This document shows, one piece after another, positions 27,908 to 39,543 of a stretch of 48,557 bases of DNA; positions within the stretch are counted from its first letter, which is position 1; the number at the start of each line of letters is the position of its first letter. The position numbers were made by a program, and so were the translations under genes. The notes beneath the pieces are model-generated. The model was not told the origin of the DNA, searched no databases, and saw only the letters and a list, made by a program, of their open reading frames with translations. The stretch is from positions 1 through 48,557 of the forward strand of contig JAOAGR010000011.1 of assembly GCA_026415655.1 (NCBI GenBank), read 5' to 3'. This DNA is from Candidatus Dojkabacteria bacterium (lineage in GTDB: Bacteria > Patescibacteriota > Dojkabacteria > JAOAGR01).

Positions 27908-30493
27908 ATGTATTTCATGAGGAGCATACTAGTTTTATGTACAATAACAGTTTTGTTAATAAATTACATAACCCCTAATGCAGAACATACTAGTTTTATA
28001 AAAGCATCCAAAACAGAAACAGAAAAAAACGCAAACCAAAGATACCGAAGTGTGTATGCTGATATCAAGACCGACAGTTTCATCACAATCAAAAGCATAA
28101 ATGGTAAAAGAACATTAGATAAAATACCAGCACATATTAAACTGAGTTTTAATACACACAACAATCTTTATCCTAACTTCATTAGAAAACCACTAAGTAT
28201 ACCTAACGATCCTCTTTATAACAGCACTGGAACAATAATTACTGGCGAACCTGATCAGTGGAATCTTCGTCAAATCGATCTTTTACCAACTATTGATCCC
28301 AACTCCGCATGGAACATAAATACCGGTAGTGAAGAAACAATAATAGCAGTAATTGACACTGGTATAGATTTGACTCATCCCGACATAATAAATTATGACA
28401 AGTCTACAAATATTTATTACCCATCTAATATCTGGGTGAATCAAAATGAGATTCCAAATTCTTTAAAGTCTATTCTGGATACTGACAATAATGACTATGT
28501 AGACACCAAAGAAATAATTACATACTATATTAACAACAATCTTGATTTAGACAATGACAGTAAAATCACTTTCAAAGATGTACTGATTTATAGTTCAACA
28601 GTCGGTGTGAATATAATAGCTGATAACACAGATCAAGATAATAATAATATCAAAGACGATATATTCGGTGCAAGAATGAATTATGGTAACGATAACAATG
28701 ATGTAAATTATCTTGATAATCATGGCATTGGAGTTGCAGGTATAATTGGTGCTGCAAAATCTAATAACGCTATCGGTATATCTGGTATTTGTTTTTCTTG
28801 TAAAATAATGGTGATAAATCCTTTTCAAGTTATCACCGGGTTTGGGGTTGGAGCATATGACATAGATATTGTAAGATCTATAGAATATGCAATTAATCAA
28901 GGTGCAGATATAATAAATTTAAGCCTTGGCGGTGAGGGATATAGTGCCTTATTTGATCAATACATAGAGGATGCATGGAATCAAGGAATTTTAGTAGTTG
29001 CCGCTGCTGGTAATAGTAACATGGATGTAGATCGATTTAGCCCAGCATCCAGCGATAGAGTCATTACAGTAGGAGCTTCATCCTTCAACAAAACTAAACT
29101 ATCTTTTTCTAATCATGGTAATAAATTAGATATAATGGCACCAGGAGGAAATATTCTCTCAACAAGCAGTACCTCTATGTCATCCTGTATTGGGTCAAAC
29201 ACAAAATATAACTGTGTCTGGGGAACGTCAATAGCTGCTCCACATGTTTCTGGAGTAGCTGGTTTGATACACTCATACAGTGTTAGTAACGGTTGGAATG
29301 CAAAACAGATAAGAAAGGCTATACTGAAATCAACCGAGGATCTTTCCAGCCCAGGTTTTGACACTCAAACGGGTTATGGATTTTTAAGAGCAAAAGCCGC
29401 TCTAGAGTATAACTATATCCCCGATACTACTTCTCCTACTCTCTCAATAACAGAGCCAAATGATAATGAGATATTATCTTCAAATATTTTAATCAGAGGC
29501 AGTGTAAATGATAATGATCTATACAATGTAAGAGTCACTATCCTAAACATGTGGAACTGGCCCATATATAAGCAAACAAGAAAAGGATCGGTGAATAACA
29601 ATATAATATTTGATATCAATACTATTACTAATTATATTCCTGATGGTACGTATACAATACGAATTCAAGCTGAAGATTTTGATGGCAACATGTCCACAGA
29701 GGAAAGAAATATTACTATCAGAAAAGGTGCATACATCCAAATTACCACACCTGATGGCCAGATCACAAATAATAAAAGACCAACTATTAATTGGGACGTA
29801 GTAAATAATCCTAATCCAAGTTATACAAAATGGTATTTTGAAATAGAAGAAATTGGAAGTATCTCAAACAAATTTGTAGTAAACGACACAAATGCCCGTT
29901 CATTTACATTTCCAAATGATTTAGAATTTATAAATCAAGAAACTTTTATATCAATAACATCTGTCGTATGCTTTGATAACCCCTCACAATGCTATGATTA
30001 TGAAGAAGATTGTCATACGATCAGTTACACCGCTGATACCATATCACCTTCGCAACCTAATGCTGAATTGGAAATCAACCGAAACAACATAAAGCTTAAA
30101 AATTTTACTTCCTCTGATAATTTAGCTGGTATCAAAGAATATATTGTAACTTTCAATGCATCAAATACTGCAGTACTACCAGGCAATGAATACAATGCAA
30201 ATAATCTTAATGACGGTAATTATACAATTAGTATAAAAGCAAAAGATAATGCAAATAATGAATCAGTACCAAAAGAAATAACATTTGAAATAACTGCACT
30301 TAGAGATTTTCGCAAAACAAAAGCAGATTTTAATAATGACGGAATAGTTAACATTTCTGATCTAAGTATATTAGCTGCCCGATGGCTGCAAGATAATGAT
30401 GTAGCGGATGCTAACGGTGATAACAGAACAAATCTTTCAGACCTAAGTATTTTAGCGGCTAACTGGCAACGCAGATTTGATACTCTAGAATAA
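27908..30493 (+). CDS. Secreted S8 subtilisin-like protease with EF-hand insertion, Ig-like region and C-terminal type I dockerin
   Basis: Signal-like N-terminus; AVIDTGIDLTHPD, DNHGIGVAGIIGA, WGTSIAAPHVSGVAGL; dockerin ADFNNDGIVNISDLSILAARW / ADANGDNRTNLSDLSILAANW. Confidence 0.95.
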   Translation: MYFMRSILVLCTITVLLINYITPNAEHTSFIKASKTETEKNANQRYRSVYADIKTDSFITIKSINGKRTLDKIPAHIKLSFNTHNNLYPNFIRKPLSIPNDPLYNSTGTIITGEPDQWNLRQIDLLPTIDPNSAWNINTGSEETIIAVIDTGIDLTHPDIINYDKSTNIYYPSNIWVNQNEIPNSLKSILDTDNNDYVDTKEIITYYINNNLDLDNDSKITFKDVLIYSSTVGVNIIADNTDQDNNNIKDDIFGARMNYGNDNNDVNYLDNHGIGVAGIIGAAKSNNAIGISGICFSCKIMVINPFQVITGFGVGAYDIDIVRSIEYAINQGADIINLSLGGEGYSALFDQYIEDAWNQGILVVAAAGNSNMDVDRFSPASSDRVITVGASSFNKTKLSFSNHGNKLDIMAPGGNILSTSSTSMSSCIGSNTKYNCVWGTSIAAPHVSGVAGLIHSYSVSNGWNAKQIRKAILKSTEDLSSPGFDTQTGYGFLRAKAALEYNYIPDTTSPTLSITEPNDNEILSSNILIRGSVNDNDLYNVRVTILNMWNWPIYKQTRKGSVNNNIIFDINTITNYIPDGTYTIRIQAEDFDGNMSTEERNITIRKGAYIQITTPDGQITNNKRPTINWDVVNNPNPSYTKWYFEIEEIGSISNKFVVNDTNARSFTFPNDLEFINQETFISITSVVCFDNPSQCYDYEEDCHTISYTADTISPSQPNAELEINRNNIKLKNFTSSDNLAGIKEYIVTFNASNTAVLPGNEYNANNLNDGNYTISIKAKDNANNESVPKEITFEITALRDFRKTKADFNNDGIVNISDLSILAARWLQDNDVADANGDNRTNLSDLSILAANWQRRFDTLE

Positions 30494-30518
30494 AAATGTT
30501 AATAAAAAGTAATTTAAT

Positions 30519-31961
30519 ATGACAAAGAATATATTAAAAAAATTAGTACTGATAATTTGCTTATTTTTTTTGAATTTAAGCATTTTTTTACAATATCCAG
30601 AAAATCAGGTACACGCAGCAGGCTCTATAATAATCACAGGACCAAATCAAGTATATCCGAATCAAACATTTGATATAACAGTTTTTGTTACAAGAGATCA
30701 AGCTTATAATGCCGTAGATATATCAATTAATGTAGGTGCTTTTTCAATACAATCTGTTAATTTAATTGGTGGCTGGACGCCTATAACAGGTCCTACAACA
30801 AGCGGAAGCAATATATCGTTTTCTGGCGCAATTCTAGGACAACAACTAAATGGGCAAAAAGAGGTCTTATCCATAAAATTGAGTTCACCAAATTCATTAC
30901 AAAGCATAACTATAACTGGGAATGGATCAGTAAGCGGTGAAGGATTCGGTACCGGATCCGATAATGTTTCCGGATCTAAAGTTATAAGTGTTTCACCAAC
31001 ACCTACTCCATCTCCCACACCTACTCCACGTCCAAGACAAAATACTCCGACACCTACTCCATCTCCCACGCCAAATCCACAAAATTTATTACCCTCTATA
31101 ACTTCAATAAATTCGACATCTCATCAAGAACCAAATAAATGGTACAACAATAAAAATGTTACTGTAACATGGACTGCGAATAATAATGCTAATGGATTTA
31201 ACTATGAATTTAGTAAAAATACTACGTCAAATCTGACAAACGAAATAAAAACAACTTCTACAACGGTATCTTCAGAGTTAAACGATGGCGAAAATTACTT
31301 TCATGTGAAAGCAAAGAACAATAATGGATGGGGACAAATATCATCTTTTAAGATAAATATTGATACTCTACCACCAGAAGATTTTGATATAACAATAAAC
31401 CAAATAAATAATAACGCGTATCAAATTAGTTTTAATACAACAGATTCACTATCCGGTATAAACAAATATGAAGTCTATATAGATAATGTTCTTTTATCAA
31501 ACGGCACTTCGCCAATAACAGTTCAAACATCTTTTTCTGAAGTTAAAGTAATAGCGTTCGACAACGCTGGAAATCAAAATGTATCTGTCAAAAAATTAAA
31601 TTCATCACAAACTCCATCGCCTACCAGCATAAATGATAATCATTCAAATATAGATTCGAATAGTACAATGAATAATGGCTCGATAAATAATAAGAATTCG
31701 GAAAAAATTCAAAATAATCTAGAACAAATAGGATTAATTGTGTCGCTTATACTGAATATACTCTTATTAATTTACGCTATTATTATGTCATATTTGTACT
31801 TTTTCAAGAAAAAGTCTAATGACAAACAAGATTCATTTATGCAAGCTAAAGAATCCATATATTCTAATAAAAATGAGGTCTCAACAGATCAAAATCAAGA
31901 ACCAGTTTTTACTTACGATCCCAGTCCCTTGGTAAATCATAAGCCCAAAAAGGAAAACTAA
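30519..31961 (+). CDS. Membrane-anchored cohesin-like protein with Pro/Thr linker and Ig/FN3-like domains
   Basis: Signal peptide; IIITGPNQVYPNQTFDITVFVTRDQAYNAVDISINVGAFSIQSVNLIGGW...ISFSGAILGQQLNGQKEVLSIKL cohesin-like; TPTPSPTPTPRPRQNTPTPTPSPTPNP linker; C-terminal TM. Confidence 0.8.
   Translation: MTKNILKKLVLIICLFFLNLSIFLQYPENQVHAAGSIIITGPNQVYPNQTFDITVFVTRDQAYNAVDISINVGAFSIQSVNLIGGWTPITGPTTSGSNISFSGAILGQQLNGQKEVLSIKLSSPNSLQSITITGNGSVSGEGFGTGSDNVSGSKVISVSPTPTPSPTPTPRPRQNTPTPTPSPTPNPQNLLPSITSINSTSHQEPNKWYNNKNVTVTWTANNNANGFNYEFSKNTTSNLTNEIKTTSTTVSSELNDGENYFHVKAKNNNGWGQISSFKINIDTLPPEDFDITINQINNNAYQISFNTTDSLSGINKYEVYIDNVLLSNGTSPITVQTSFSEVKVIAFDNAGNQNVSVKKLNSSQTPSPTSINDNHSNIDSNSTMNNGSINNKNSEKIQNNLEQIGLIVSLILNILLLIYAIIMSYLYFFKKKSNDKQDSFMQAKESIYSNKNEVSTDQNQEPVFTYDPSPLVNHKPKKEN
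30999..31069 (+). repeat. Direct repeat in linker coding region (ACACCTACTCCATCTCCCAC x2)
   Basis: 20-nt identical copies at 30999-31018 and 31050-31069. Confidence 0.85.
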
Positions 31962-31980
31962 TATTTTGATATAATAAATT

Positions 31981-33171
31981 ATGAAAACAATAAAAACAGT
32001 TGGTGTATTTTTTGGAAGTAAATCAGCAGAGCATGAGATATCAATTGTCACTGGGCAGTTAATTATTAATACCTTAAAGAAGCTAGGATATAAAGTAATA
32101 CCAGTATACATAACAAAACAAGGTAAATGGATAGTAGATGAAAGACTATCAAACATCACTTTTTTTACACAAAATACTGACTTCGTAGAGTCACCTGAAA
32201 AGTATATTAAGTCTAACTTTAGTATTGATGTCACGGCTACAAAAAAAATTGTGATTAGATCATTTGGTAAGCTTTTTCCAACTACTTATGAAATAGATAT
32301 TGCGTTTCCTGCTCTTCATGGCACTTTTGGAGAAGATGGAACGATACAAGGTATATTTGAAATGCTAAACGTACCATATGTAGGTTGTAATGTAACTTCT
32401 TCAGCTATAGCAATGGATAAATCGCTAACCAAAGAATTGATTTCTTTTCATGGGATTCCTACTCCAGATTTTATTACTTTTCATAAAGATGAATGGAAAT
32501 TAGATAAAGATTCATTGATTCAAAACATACAAAGTAAGCTTAAGCTACCTGTTTTCGTTAAACCACCACATACAGGATCATCAATCGGTATAACAAAGGT
32601 TAAATCTTGGGATGATCTTGAGAATGCTATTGAAGTTGGATTTTTTTATGATAACAAAATTTTAGTAGAACAAGGTATAGAAAATACTCTAGATCTAACC
32701 TGTTGTGTAATTGGTGTTGATAAACCAATAGCTTCTCTTATTCAACAATCAGAGTTTAAATCTGACCTTTTTGATTTTAATGAAAAATATATAAATGATG
32801 GCGGAACACAAACAGGTAATGCAACCAAAAATTTGATTATTCCTGCAAAGATTGATTCTGAAACAACAGATAAAATTCGAAAGACCGCTATAAATGTATA
32901 TAAAATTCTAGGAGCAACTGGTATAGCTAGAGTTGATTTCGTAATGGATAGCAACACAAAAGAATTTTATGTTACTGAAGTTAATCCGCTTCCTGGAACA
33001 CTATATCATCACTTATGGAAGGCCAGTGGCATTGAAATAGAAGAATTAGTAGAAAATCTCATTGAATATGCTATCCAAGCACATTTAGAAAAAAATGAAA
33101 TCGAATATACATTTAAATCTGATGTTTTGAATAATCTAAAAGGACAAAAACTTAAAAGTGTAACCGAATAG
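31981..33171 (+). CDS. ddl: D-alanine--D-alanine ligase
   Basis: VGVFFGSKSAEHEISIVTGQ, FPALHGTFGEDGTIQGIFEMLNVPYVGC, VKPPHTGSSIGI, EVNPLPGTLYHHLW. Confidence 0.96.
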   Translation: MKTIKTVGVFFGSKSAEHEISIVTGQLIINTLKKLGYKVIPVYITKQGKWIVDERLSNITFFTQNTDFVESPEKYIKSNFSIDVTATKKIVIRSFGKLFPTTYEIDIAFPALHGTFGEDGTIQGIFEMLNVPYVGCNVTSSAIAMDKSLTKELISFHGIPTPDFITFHKDEWKLDKDSLIQNIQSKLKLPVFVKPPHTGSSIGITKVKSWDDLENAIEVGFFYDNKILVEQGIENTLDLTCCVIGVDKPIASLIQQSEFKSDLFDFNEKYINDGGTQTGNATKNLIIPAKIDSETTDKIRKTAINVYKILGATGIARVDFVMDSNTKEFYVTEVNPLPGTLYHHLWKASGIEIEELVENLIEYAIQAHLEKNEIEYTFKSDVLNNLKGQKLKSVTE

Positions 33172-33183
33172 ATTAGCAAATTC

Positions 33184-34305
33184 ATGAAAATTCATAATGT
33201 TTTTATATCTAAAGACGCCCTTTTACACAATTTTCATCTGTTCAAATCATACGTGCACCATAGCACAAAAATAGCATGTGTTGTTAAAGCCGATGCTTAT
33301 GGACATGGTATAGAAAATATAGTACCAATCCTCGATCCGCATGCGGACATGTTTCAAGTTGATGACGTAAATGAACTTATTAAAATTCGCAAATATACTT
33401 CTAAAAAAGTTTTAGTACTAGGATTTGTGAGTGTAGAAGATATTGAGGAAATTGTAAAAAACAATGGTACTCTAGGTATATTTTCAAAAGAGCAAATAAT
33501 TGCATTAGAACAGATTTTAGAAAAGCACGACAACTCAATAAACGTACATTTAGCCGTAGATAGCCTAATGGGAAGAGAAGGATTTGTTTTTGAATCAATC
33601 GAACTTGACGAGATTTTAGATATAATAGCACACAGCAAATTTATAAAGCTAGAAGGAGTCTACTCTCATTTTAGCAATGCTGATGATCTTACACTACATC
33701 CAGAACATACTCAAAAACAAGTTAATTTATATGAAAAGTTCTTAGAAAAAATCAGAAAATATGGATTTAAACATATAACGCGTCATATCTCTTCAACAAG
33801 CGGAACTATAATATATGATAAAAATTTTGGTAAGAATGACATTGTAAGAATCGGTGCAGGACTGTATGGTATATATCCCTCAGAAGATATTAAGTCTTTT
33901 TTGCATCAAAAAAATTTATATCTAAAGCCAGTATTATCATGGAAAACTTTTATTGCTCAGATAAAGACAGTACCTCCTAGAACTCCAATTGGATACAATA
34001 TGACTTATACAACAAACCGATTCACAAAAATAGCTGTGATACCTGTTGGATATAGCGATGGTTATGATAGAAGACTTTCAAACAAAGGTTACGTTTTGAT
34101 TCATGGAAAAAAGGCACCAGTAATTGGCCGAATAAGCATGAATATGCTCACAGTAGATATTACAGATATTCATTCCCCTACTCCCAGTATAGAAGATGAA
34201 GTAGTATTAATAGGTGAACAAGAAAACCAAAAAATTACAGCTTCGGAACTTGCAAATTTATGCGGAACTATAGAATATGAAATATTATCTAGGATAAAAA
34301 GATAG
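33184..34305 (+). CDS. alr: Alanine racemase
   Basis: ACVVKADAYGHGIENIVP (PLP Lys), RIGAGLYGIYPSED, VIPVGYSDGYDRRLSNKG, PVIGRISMNMLTVDIT. Confidence 0.97.
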   Translation: MKIHNVFISKDALLHNFHLFKSYVHHSTKIACVVKADAYGHGIENIVPILDPHADMFQVDDVNELIKIRKYTSKKVLVLGFVSVEDIEEIVKNNGTLGIFSKEQIIALEQILEKHDNSINVHLAVDSLMGREGFVFESIELDEILDIIAHSKFIKLEGVYSHFSNADDLTLHPEHTQKQVNLYEKFLEKIRKYGFKHITRHISSTSGTIIYDKNFGKNDIVRIGAGLYGIYPSEDIKSFLHQKNLYLKPVLSWKTFIAQIKTVPPRTPIGYNMTYTTNRFTKIAVIPVGYSDGYDRRLSNKGYVLIHGKKAPVIGRISMNMLTVDITDIHSPTPSIEDEVVLIGEQENQKITASELANLCGTIEYEILSRIKR

Positions 34306-34326
34306 AACATTATAATTTTAATATAC

Positions 34327-34347
34327 AGATTTTTCTAAAATCTTTTT
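34327..34347 (+). terminator. Possible AT-rich intrinsic terminator after alr
   Basis: AGATTTT-TCT-AAAATCT followed by TTTT. Confidence 0.4.
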
Positions 34348-34756
34348 ATATGAGCTTATAAACAATTGCATTTATAATTTACCAATTACAAATATAATAT
34401 TTTTGTTGAATTAATAGGGATAATCTAATTTAATTTATTTCAAAGTCAGATGAATTAGTATCCGTTAATTTTTATCCTAAATAGGCATTGTAACAAGTAT
34501 TATTCTATCTGATAAAAAAATGTTATTTTTACAAATTAAACTAGTGCATTCAAAAAACGACTTAATAGGAATAACAAGCATTTATATATTTATAAAATAA
34601 CAAATGATACTTAAAATAATACCAAACACATCAATCCTCGAACTAAGAACAATAAATATTATCAATAGCCCCAAAATTCCTTTTATACCAAGCATTACAT
34701 TTTTACCAATTTTTATTCTGTTGACTTTATTAAAATCACATATACAATCAAAACGT

Positions 34757-37270
34757 ATGACAAACATACAAACACAAAATAAAAAATATGATGATAATCT
34801 CGGCGGAGAAACATTGGAATTAACAGAAAATGGAAGAAAAGTACTTATAGATAGGTACTTACGCAAAGGTGAAGATGGAAAACCTACAGAATCTATCGAA
34901 GAGATGTACATGCGTATTGCTAGACATATAGCTCAGGTTGAATCAATGCATGGTGATGATGTAAATAAAGCAACAGACACATTTTATAGATTATTAACCG
35001 AATTTCGATTCTCCCCAAATTCACCGACATTCACAGGTGCTGGTACCACACTTGGACAATTGGCGGCATGTTTTGTTCTACCGATATCAGATGATTTAGG
35101 TAAGGAAAGTGATGGAATATTCCAAACACTACGTGATGCGGCATTAATTCAACAAACTGGTGGTGGTAATGGTTTTTCATTCTCAAGACTGAGACCAAAG
35201 GGTGACACAGTACGAGGTAGTGCAGGTGTAGCTTCTGGTCCCGTAAGTTTTTTGCGGGCATACGACACGGCGTTTGGAGTAATAGCCCAAGGAGGTACAC
35301 GAAGAGGAGCAAACATGGGCGTTTTACGTGTTGATCATCCTGATATCTACGAATTTATAAGTTGTAAAGCTAAAGAGGGTGAAATAGCTAACTTTAATAT
35401 ATCTGTAGCAATTACTGATGAATTTATGCGTGCAGTCGAGGAAGATAAAATGTTTGAACTTGTTAATCCACGTACAAAAGAGGTAACAAAAGTCGTCCGT
35501 GCACGTGAACTTTTCGATGAAATAATAAAGTACGCCCATCTTAATGGCGAACCAGGTGCACTTTTTATAGATAGAGCGAATGAGACAAATCCAGTACCGC
35601 ACCTATATACATTAGAAGCGACAAATCCATGTGGCGAACAATGGCTTGGTCCATATGAAAATTGCTGTTTGGGATCGATAAATCTCGCAAGACACGTAAA
35701 AAATGGTGCCGTTGATTGGGAAGCACTCCAACGTACAATAGAAGAATCAACACACTTTTTAGATAACGTTGTATCAGCGAACAATTATGTACCTGCAGTC
35801 CCCCAACTCAGGGAAGCTGCTTTAAGAGTACGAAGAATAGGTCTAGGTATCATGGGACTTGCAGATATGATGTATATGCTCGGTATAAGATATGGATCTA
35901 ATGAAAGTCTAGAGTTTGCATCTCAAATGATGGAATTCATCAGGTACCATGCAATGCGTAAATCTATAGAACTAGCAAAGACAAGAGGAGCATTTCCAGC
36001 CATAAAAGGAAGTATATATGATAAAGATAATTTTAGGTGGCAAATACCTACTCCTTTAGTTCCATATACCAAAGACTGGGGTAGGCCCAGATTAGATTGG
36101 GAAGCTATTAGAAACGATATCCTTACATACGGTATCAGGAATGGTGCACAGACAACTATTGCACCCACGGGTACTATAGCAACTGTTGTAGGATGTGAAG
36201 GATACGGATGCGAACCAGTATTCGCGCTAGCATACACTCGCTATGTCATAGATCATAAAACCGGAGACAGAACACAACTTCAGTATGTGAGTCCATTATT
36301 TCAAAAAGCTATTGATGCTTCAAATTTATCACATGACGTAAAACAACAAATTATTCAAAGAATTAATGAGGAGGGGACCTGCCAAAATATAGAGGAACTC
36401 CCAGAAAATATAAGAGATACATTCGTAGTTGCTTCTGATATAGCTGGTACAGAACATGTAATGATGCAAGCAGCATTGCAACGATTTGTTGATAATAGTA
36501 TTTCAAAAACAATTAACTTTCCTGAAGGCACCACTCAAGACGAAGTCAAAAATGCTTATTTCTTAGCTTGGAAAAATGGTTGTAAAGGTATTACTGTATA
36601 TGTCGCAGGGACAAGACAAGTCGTAGTATTAGAAACCAAAAAAACTGCTAAGCAAAAAGAAGAAATCACAAACACATCACCAAACTCGGAAAACACTGCA
36701 GAAACAATACCAGCAAATAATGCAAATATTCAAACAAGCCCTATATCTGTAAAAGATTATCAAAAGCCCCGACCTAGTAAATTAAAGGGAGAAACAATAA
36801 AAATTACGACCCCGCTTGGAAAAGGCTATGTAACTATCAATCAAGATGAAAATGGTGATCCCTTTGAGGTATTTTTAAATATTGGCAAAGGTGGATCCGA
36901 TCTTGATAGTATAAGTGAAGCCTTCGGAAGGCTTATTACTTTTATACTCAGATCAAATAGTGGTATATCACAAAAACAAAAAATAATGGGAATTATTGAA
37001 GAACTAAAGGATATTGGTGGTTCAAAAATCATAGGTTTTGGTAATGGCAAGGTTAAATCTTTACCTGATGCCATCGCAAAAGCACTTAAAGAATATTTTG
37101 ATGAACACTATTCAAATGTCAATCATCAAGAAACATCAGGAAATCAAGAAAATGATAACTCATATCTAAATCATGAACCTAAGGCTTTATGCACTCAATG
37201 TGGTGAATATGCCGTTGTTGAGATGGAAGGCTGTAATAGATGTCTAAATTGCGGCCATAGTGAATGCTAA
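34757..37270 (+). CDS. nrdJ: Class II (adenosylcobalamin-dependent) ribonucleotide reductase (ORF open from 34604; likely start [10 protein letters not shown])
   Basis: [89 protein letters not shown]-like region, C-terminal CTQCG...[12 protein letters not shown]. Confidence 0.93.
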   Translation: MTNIQTQNKKYDDNLGGETLELTENGRKVLIDRYLRKGEDGKPTESIEEMYMRIARHIAQVESMHGDDVNKATDTFYRLLTEFRFSPNSPTFTGAGTTLGQLAACFVLPISDDLGKESDGIFQTLRDAALIQQTGGGNGFSFSRLRPKGDTVRGSAGVASGPVSFLRAYDTAFGVIAQGGTRRGANMGVLRVDHPDIYEFISCKAKEGEIANFNISVAITDEFMRAVEEDKMFELVNPRTKEVTKVVRARELFDEIIKYAHLNGEPGALFIDRANETNPVPHLYTLEATNPCGEQWLGPYENCCLGSINLARHVKNGAVDWEALQRTIEESTHFLDNVVSANNYVPAVPQLREAALRVRRIGLGIMGLADMMYMLGIRYGSNESLEFASQMMEFIRYHAMRKSIELAKTRGAFPAIKGSIYDKDNFRWQIPTPLVPYTKDWGRPRLDWEAIRNDILTYGIRNGAQTTIAPTGTIATVVGCEGYGCEPVFALAYTRYVIDHKTGDRTQLQYVSPLFQKAIDASNLSHDVKQQIIQRINEEGTCQNIEELPENIRDTFVVASDIAGTEHVMMQAALQRFVDNSISKTINFPEGTTQDEVKNAYFLAWKNGCKGITVYVAGTRQVVVLETKKTAKQKEEITNTSPNSENTAETIPANNANIQTSPISVKDYQKPRPSKLKGETIKITTPLGKGYVTINQDENGDPFEVFLNIGKGGSDLDSISEAFGRLITFILRSNSGISQKQKIMGIIEELKDIGGSKIIGFGNGKVKSLPDAIAKALKEYFDEHYSNVNHQETSGNQENDNSYLNHEPKALCTQCGEYAVVEMEGCNRCLNCGHSEC

Positions 37271-37293
37271 TAATACCGTATTCCTGGGTCAAT

Positions 37294-37325
37294 AAAAAAG
37301 CTCCCTTTTAAAAAGGGAGCTTTTA
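37294..37325. terminator. Bidirectional terminator between nrdJ and fusA
   Basis: AAAAAAGCTCCCTTT-TAA-AAAGGGAGCTTTT. Confidence 0.88.
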
Positions 37326-37348
37326 ATTTCGATAATAATTTTAATTTA

Positions 37349-39451
37349 TTATTTAGATTTACCTTTGATTATCTGTTCCTGTATGTTCGCGGGTACAGGT
37401 GCATACTTACAAAATTCCATTGATGGCGAACCACGTCCCGATGTAATAGACCTAATTTCTGTTGTATATCCAAACATCTCCGCTAGTGGTACTTCTGCAA
37501 ATAACACAGATACATTTCCTCTCTGTTCTGTTCCTAAAATCAATCCCCTTCGTGAAAGTATTGATCCCTGTACTGCACCTTGATATTCGGTTGGAAAAGT
37601 GACTTCCACTTTCATTATTGGCTCTAAAAGAACAGCTTGAGCGGGTGGTTGCTTCATACCATCTTTAAATGCCATGGAAGCCGCAATTTGAAATGCCGCA
37701 TCAGATGAGTCTACTTCATGAAATGATCCATCAAAGAGTCTAACCCTTACATTAACAACTGGATACCCCGCTAGGACACCTGATTCAATAGCTTTTCTTA
37801 TTCCCTTCTCAACTGATGGAATATACTCTTTTGGTATCACCCCACCAACGATTTCATTAACAAACTCAAAATCTTTTTCAGGGCATGGTTCTATCTTGAT
37901 CTTCACATGGCCATACTGTCCTCTACCACCTGACTGACGAATATATTTTCCTTCTTGTTCGACAACCCCCTGAATAGTTTCTCGATAGGCAACTTGCGGA
38001 TTACCTGTATTTACATCCACATTAAATTCTCTTTTTAATCTATCAATGATAATATCAAGGTGCAACTCCCCCATACCAGAAATAACTAATTGTCCAGTTT
38101 CCTGATCGGTAGTTACACGAAGTGTAGGATCTTCATCAGCGAGTTTTCCTAAAGCCTCACTTAATTTTTCTTGGTCTGCCTTTGTTTTCGGTTCAACCGC
38201 CCTTGAAATAACTGGCTCGGCAAATTTTATACCCTCCAAGCGTATTGGATTTGACTCATCACATAATGTATCACCTGTTTTCGTCACTTTAAGCCCAACT
38301 AAAGCTCCAATCTCTCCGGCTGTTAATTCTGGGACTTCTTCTCGCTGATTAGCATGTAATAAGAAAATACGTGAGATTCTTTCTTTCTCTCCCCTTGTAG
38401 AGTTATAAACATAGCTTCCAGATGTAATCTTACCTGAGTAAACACGAAAAAATGTTAATCTACCAACATGTGGATCTACAGCAATTTTAAATGCTAAACC
38501 AGTTAATGGTTCGTTTACATCAGGGTTTCGAGTTATAAGTTTTTCCTCATTTAATGGATTATGTCCAGTAACAGATCCTCTATCAAGAGGTGAAGGTAAG
38601 AGTAAAGCAATGTAATCCAACAATACTTGTGGTCCTTTATTACTCAACGCATCACCACAAAAAAGGGGGAAAAATTTAACTTGTAGCACTCCTTTACGCA
38701 TTGCCATCAAGATCTCTTGTTCAGTCAATTCTTCTCCAGCCAAATATTTTTCCATTACAGCATCATCATATTCTGCGATTTGATCAATTAATTTCGCTCG
38801 ATATTCCTTTGCCAGTTCAACCATGTCTTCTGGAATCTCTTCTATACGTACATCCTTACCAAGATCATCATAATACTTGATAGCTTTCATCTTTATCAAA
38901 TCAACAACCCCTTTAAATTCTGATTCAACACCTATTGGTAACAATACTGGCGCAAATCTAACACCAAGTCTAGAGCGAATCGAGTCCATTGTTTTAAACA
39001 AATCACCGCCCATTTTAGCCAATTTATTGGCATAAATCAGTCTTGGGACACCGTATTTGTCTGCCTGTCGCCACACAGTTTCTGATTGTGGTTCTACACC
39101 TTGAGAAGAATCTAAAACACAAACTGCACCATCCAAAACTCTTAAAGATCGTTCTACTTCGGCAGTAAAATCTATGTGTCCAGGTGTGTCAATCAAGTTA
39201 TAACGATAATCTACCCCATTTACAGTCCAAAAACAAGTAGTTGCTGCCGATGTAATGGTGATACCCCTTTCTCGCTCCTGTACCATCCAATCCATCGTAG
39301 CTGCACCTTCATGAACCTCACCTAACTTATAAATTTTACCTGTATAAAAAAGTATTCTTTCTGAAAGCGTTGTTTTTCCCGCATCAATGTGGGCTATAAT
39401 ACCAAAATTTCTTACTTTATCTAGTGTTACTTTTTTTCCTATTGCAGACAT
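37349..39451 (-). CDS. fusA: Elongation factor G
   Basis: [47 protein letters not shown], full-length 700 aa. Confidence 0.99.
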   Translation of the reverse strand: MSAIGKKVTLDKVRNFGIIAHIDAGKTTLSERILFYTGKIYKLGEVHEGAATMDWMVQERERGITITSAATTCFWTVNGVDYRYNLIDTPGHIDFTAEVERSLRVLDGAVCVLDSSQGVEPQSETVWRQADKYGVPRLIYANKLAKMGGDLFKTMDSIRSRLGVRFAPVLLPIGVESEFKGVVDLIKMKAIKYYDDLGKDVRIEEIPEDMVELAKEYRAKLIDQIAEYDDAVMEKYLAGEELTEQEILMAMRKGVLQVKFFPLFCGDALSNKGPQVLLDYIALLLPSPLDRGSVTGHNPLNEEKLITRNPDVNEPLTGLAFKIAVDPHVGRLTFFRVYSGKITSGSYVYNSTRGEKERISRIFLLHANQREEVPELTAGEIGALVGLKVTKTGDTLCDESNPIRLEGIKFAEPVISRAVEPKTKADQEKLSEALGKLADEDPTLRVTTDQETGQLVISGMGELHLDIIIDRLKREFNVDVNTGNPQVAYRETIQGVVEQEGKYIRQSGGRGQYGHVKIKIEPCPEKDFEFVNEIVGGVIPKEYIPSVEKGIRKAIESGVLAGYPVVNVRVRLFDGSFHEVDSSDAAFQIAASMAFKDGMKQPPAQAVLLEPIMKVEVTFPTEYQGAVQGSILSRRGLILGTEQRGNVSVLFAEVPLAEMFGYTTEIRSITSGRGSPSMEFCKYAPVPANIQEQIIKGKSK

Positions 39452-39543
39452 ATATATTTTATTTCAAGCCGATTTTAGCACAAAAGTCATGATTGTAAAA
39501 ATATATTGAACCGACAAATTAAAATTATAAAATATTATGTAAT

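Noticed and set aside
30704-31069. 121-aa minus-strand ORF (GVGVGDGVGVGE...)
   Set aside because: Antisense of the Pro/Thr linker repeat in the cohesin protein.
34306-34756. Cobalamin riboswitch upstream of the B12-dependent RNR
   Set aside because: No B12-box-like GCCACTG or supporting helices recognised by eye; a covariance-model search would be decisive.
34604-34756. 51-aa N-terminal extension of NrdJ ([16 protein letters not shown]...)
   Set aside because: Looks like translated AT-rich leader; internal Met at 34757 precedes the recognisable NrdJ sequence.
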